From Fidelibacterota bacterium (lineage in GTDB: Bacteria; Fidelibacterota; UBA2242), in assembly GCA_016936335.1 (NCBI GenBank), contig JAFGXZ010000028.1:1-6114 (forward strand): a stretch of DNA of 6,114 nt, given 5' to 3'. Under the pieces are notes generated by a model, which saw only the letters and a list, made by a program, of their open reading frames with translations, did no database searches and was not told the origin of the DNA. The position numbers and the translations under genes are program-made. Positions 5,752-6,114 of this stretch are shown here, piece after piece; position 1 is the first letter of the stretch, and each line of letters starts with the position of its first letter.

Positions 5752-6114
5752 TTACTTTTTCTTTACGATTCGCCGCCAACTGAACAATGGGGTTCGGAGT
5801 GGCATAAAACCGGCATTAACGGAACGGATATCCTGAAGCGATATGAAAGTGTCCGGGTCAATTTCCCGGGCCAATGCAATGGCATCTTTGACCTGTTTTC
5901 GGGGAACAACACAGAGAATGACATTTACCTCGCCTTTGGCACCCTTGGCTTGAATGACGGTTGCCCCATAGCCGGCATCCCGAAGCGCCATCGGCAGAAT
6001 ATCCATGGTACTGCGGGTAATAATCCGGATGACCTGCTGTCCGAGAGCAATTTTTTCCTCAATGGTAATGCCCAGATAGTTACCAGCAGCGAATCCAAAG
6101 CCGTACGCTAGAAA
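5752..6114 (-). CDS. UPF0316-type protein (DUF5698/DUF2179), C-terminal part, continues off the right edge
   Basis: The frame has no stop up to the window edge, and the extra residues (FLAYGFGFAAGNYLGITIEE) match the end of the DUF5698 membrane region, so the Met at 6006 is internal. 120 residues are present; family members are usually about 170-200. The visible order is the end of a Gly-rich membrane helix (1-15), IEEKIALG (18-25), and then the cytoplasmic DUF2179 domain with GYGATVI, KGEVNVILCVVPRKQ and the closing FISLQDIRSVNAGFMP. This family resembles B. subtilis YebE and the C-terminal domain of YitT-like proteins. Its molecular function is not established to my knowledge. The gene ends two bases before the lipoprotein start, so the two are probably translated from one mRNA whose promoter is outside the window. 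Confidence 0.88.
   Translation of the reverse strand, partial: FLAYGFGFAAGNYLGITIEEKIALGQQVIRIITRSTMDILPMALRDAGYGATVIQAKGAKGEVNVILCVVPRKQVKDAIALAREIDPDTFISLQDIRSVNAGFMPLRTPLFSWRRIVKKK

Overview
The window is an ordinary bacterial chromosomal segment with six protein-coding genes in two converging groups. There are no rRNA or tRNA genes, insertion sequences or CRISPR arrays that I can see. Base composition is balanced to slightly AT-rich. The lineage hints are mixed. The promoter ahead of the PAS gene fits the Bacteroidota-type -7 element TAnnTTTG and that gene has no clear Shine-Dalgarno sequence, yet argF has a perfect AGGAGG. Together with the protein flavours (HslU, a lipoprotein with TPR-like helices, multi-PAS signalling), my best guess is a member of the wider FCB assemblage (Bacteroidota, Ignavibacteria, Marinimicrobia, Calditrichota or similar) rather than a classical Bacteroides. 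This is an inference and could be wrong.

Plus strand, left to right: the C-terminal two thirds or so of hslU (ATPase of the HslUV protease) runs in from the left edge. Nine bases later comes a complete argF (ornithine carbamoyltransferase), whose Shine-Dalgarno sequence overlaps the hslU stop codon. A clear intrinsic terminator closes this unit. A 111-base intergenic gap holds that terminator and a promoter. Next is a 726-residue soluble protein with five PAS domains and a small C-terminal four-cysteine (CxxC...CxxC) module in place of a histidine kinase, GGDEF or other recognisable output domain. Its third and fourth PAS domains are a gapless tandem duplication.

Minus strand, in transcription order from the right edge: a partial UPF0316-type membrane protein (DUF5698 plus DUF2179), then two bases later a 339-residue predicted lipoprotein with TPR-like helices, then 24 bases later a divergent signal peptidase II (LspA)-like membrane protein. 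This looks like one envelope-related operon in which a lipoprotein sits beside a homologue of the enzyme that processes lipoproteins. The LspA-like protein carries Glu where the first catalytic Asp is expected. The operon ends tail-to-tail with the PAS gene, with only four bases between the stop codons and no terminator there.

The points most worth a second look are the PAS/four-cysteine protein without an output domain, and the lipoprotein plus altered-LspA pair.
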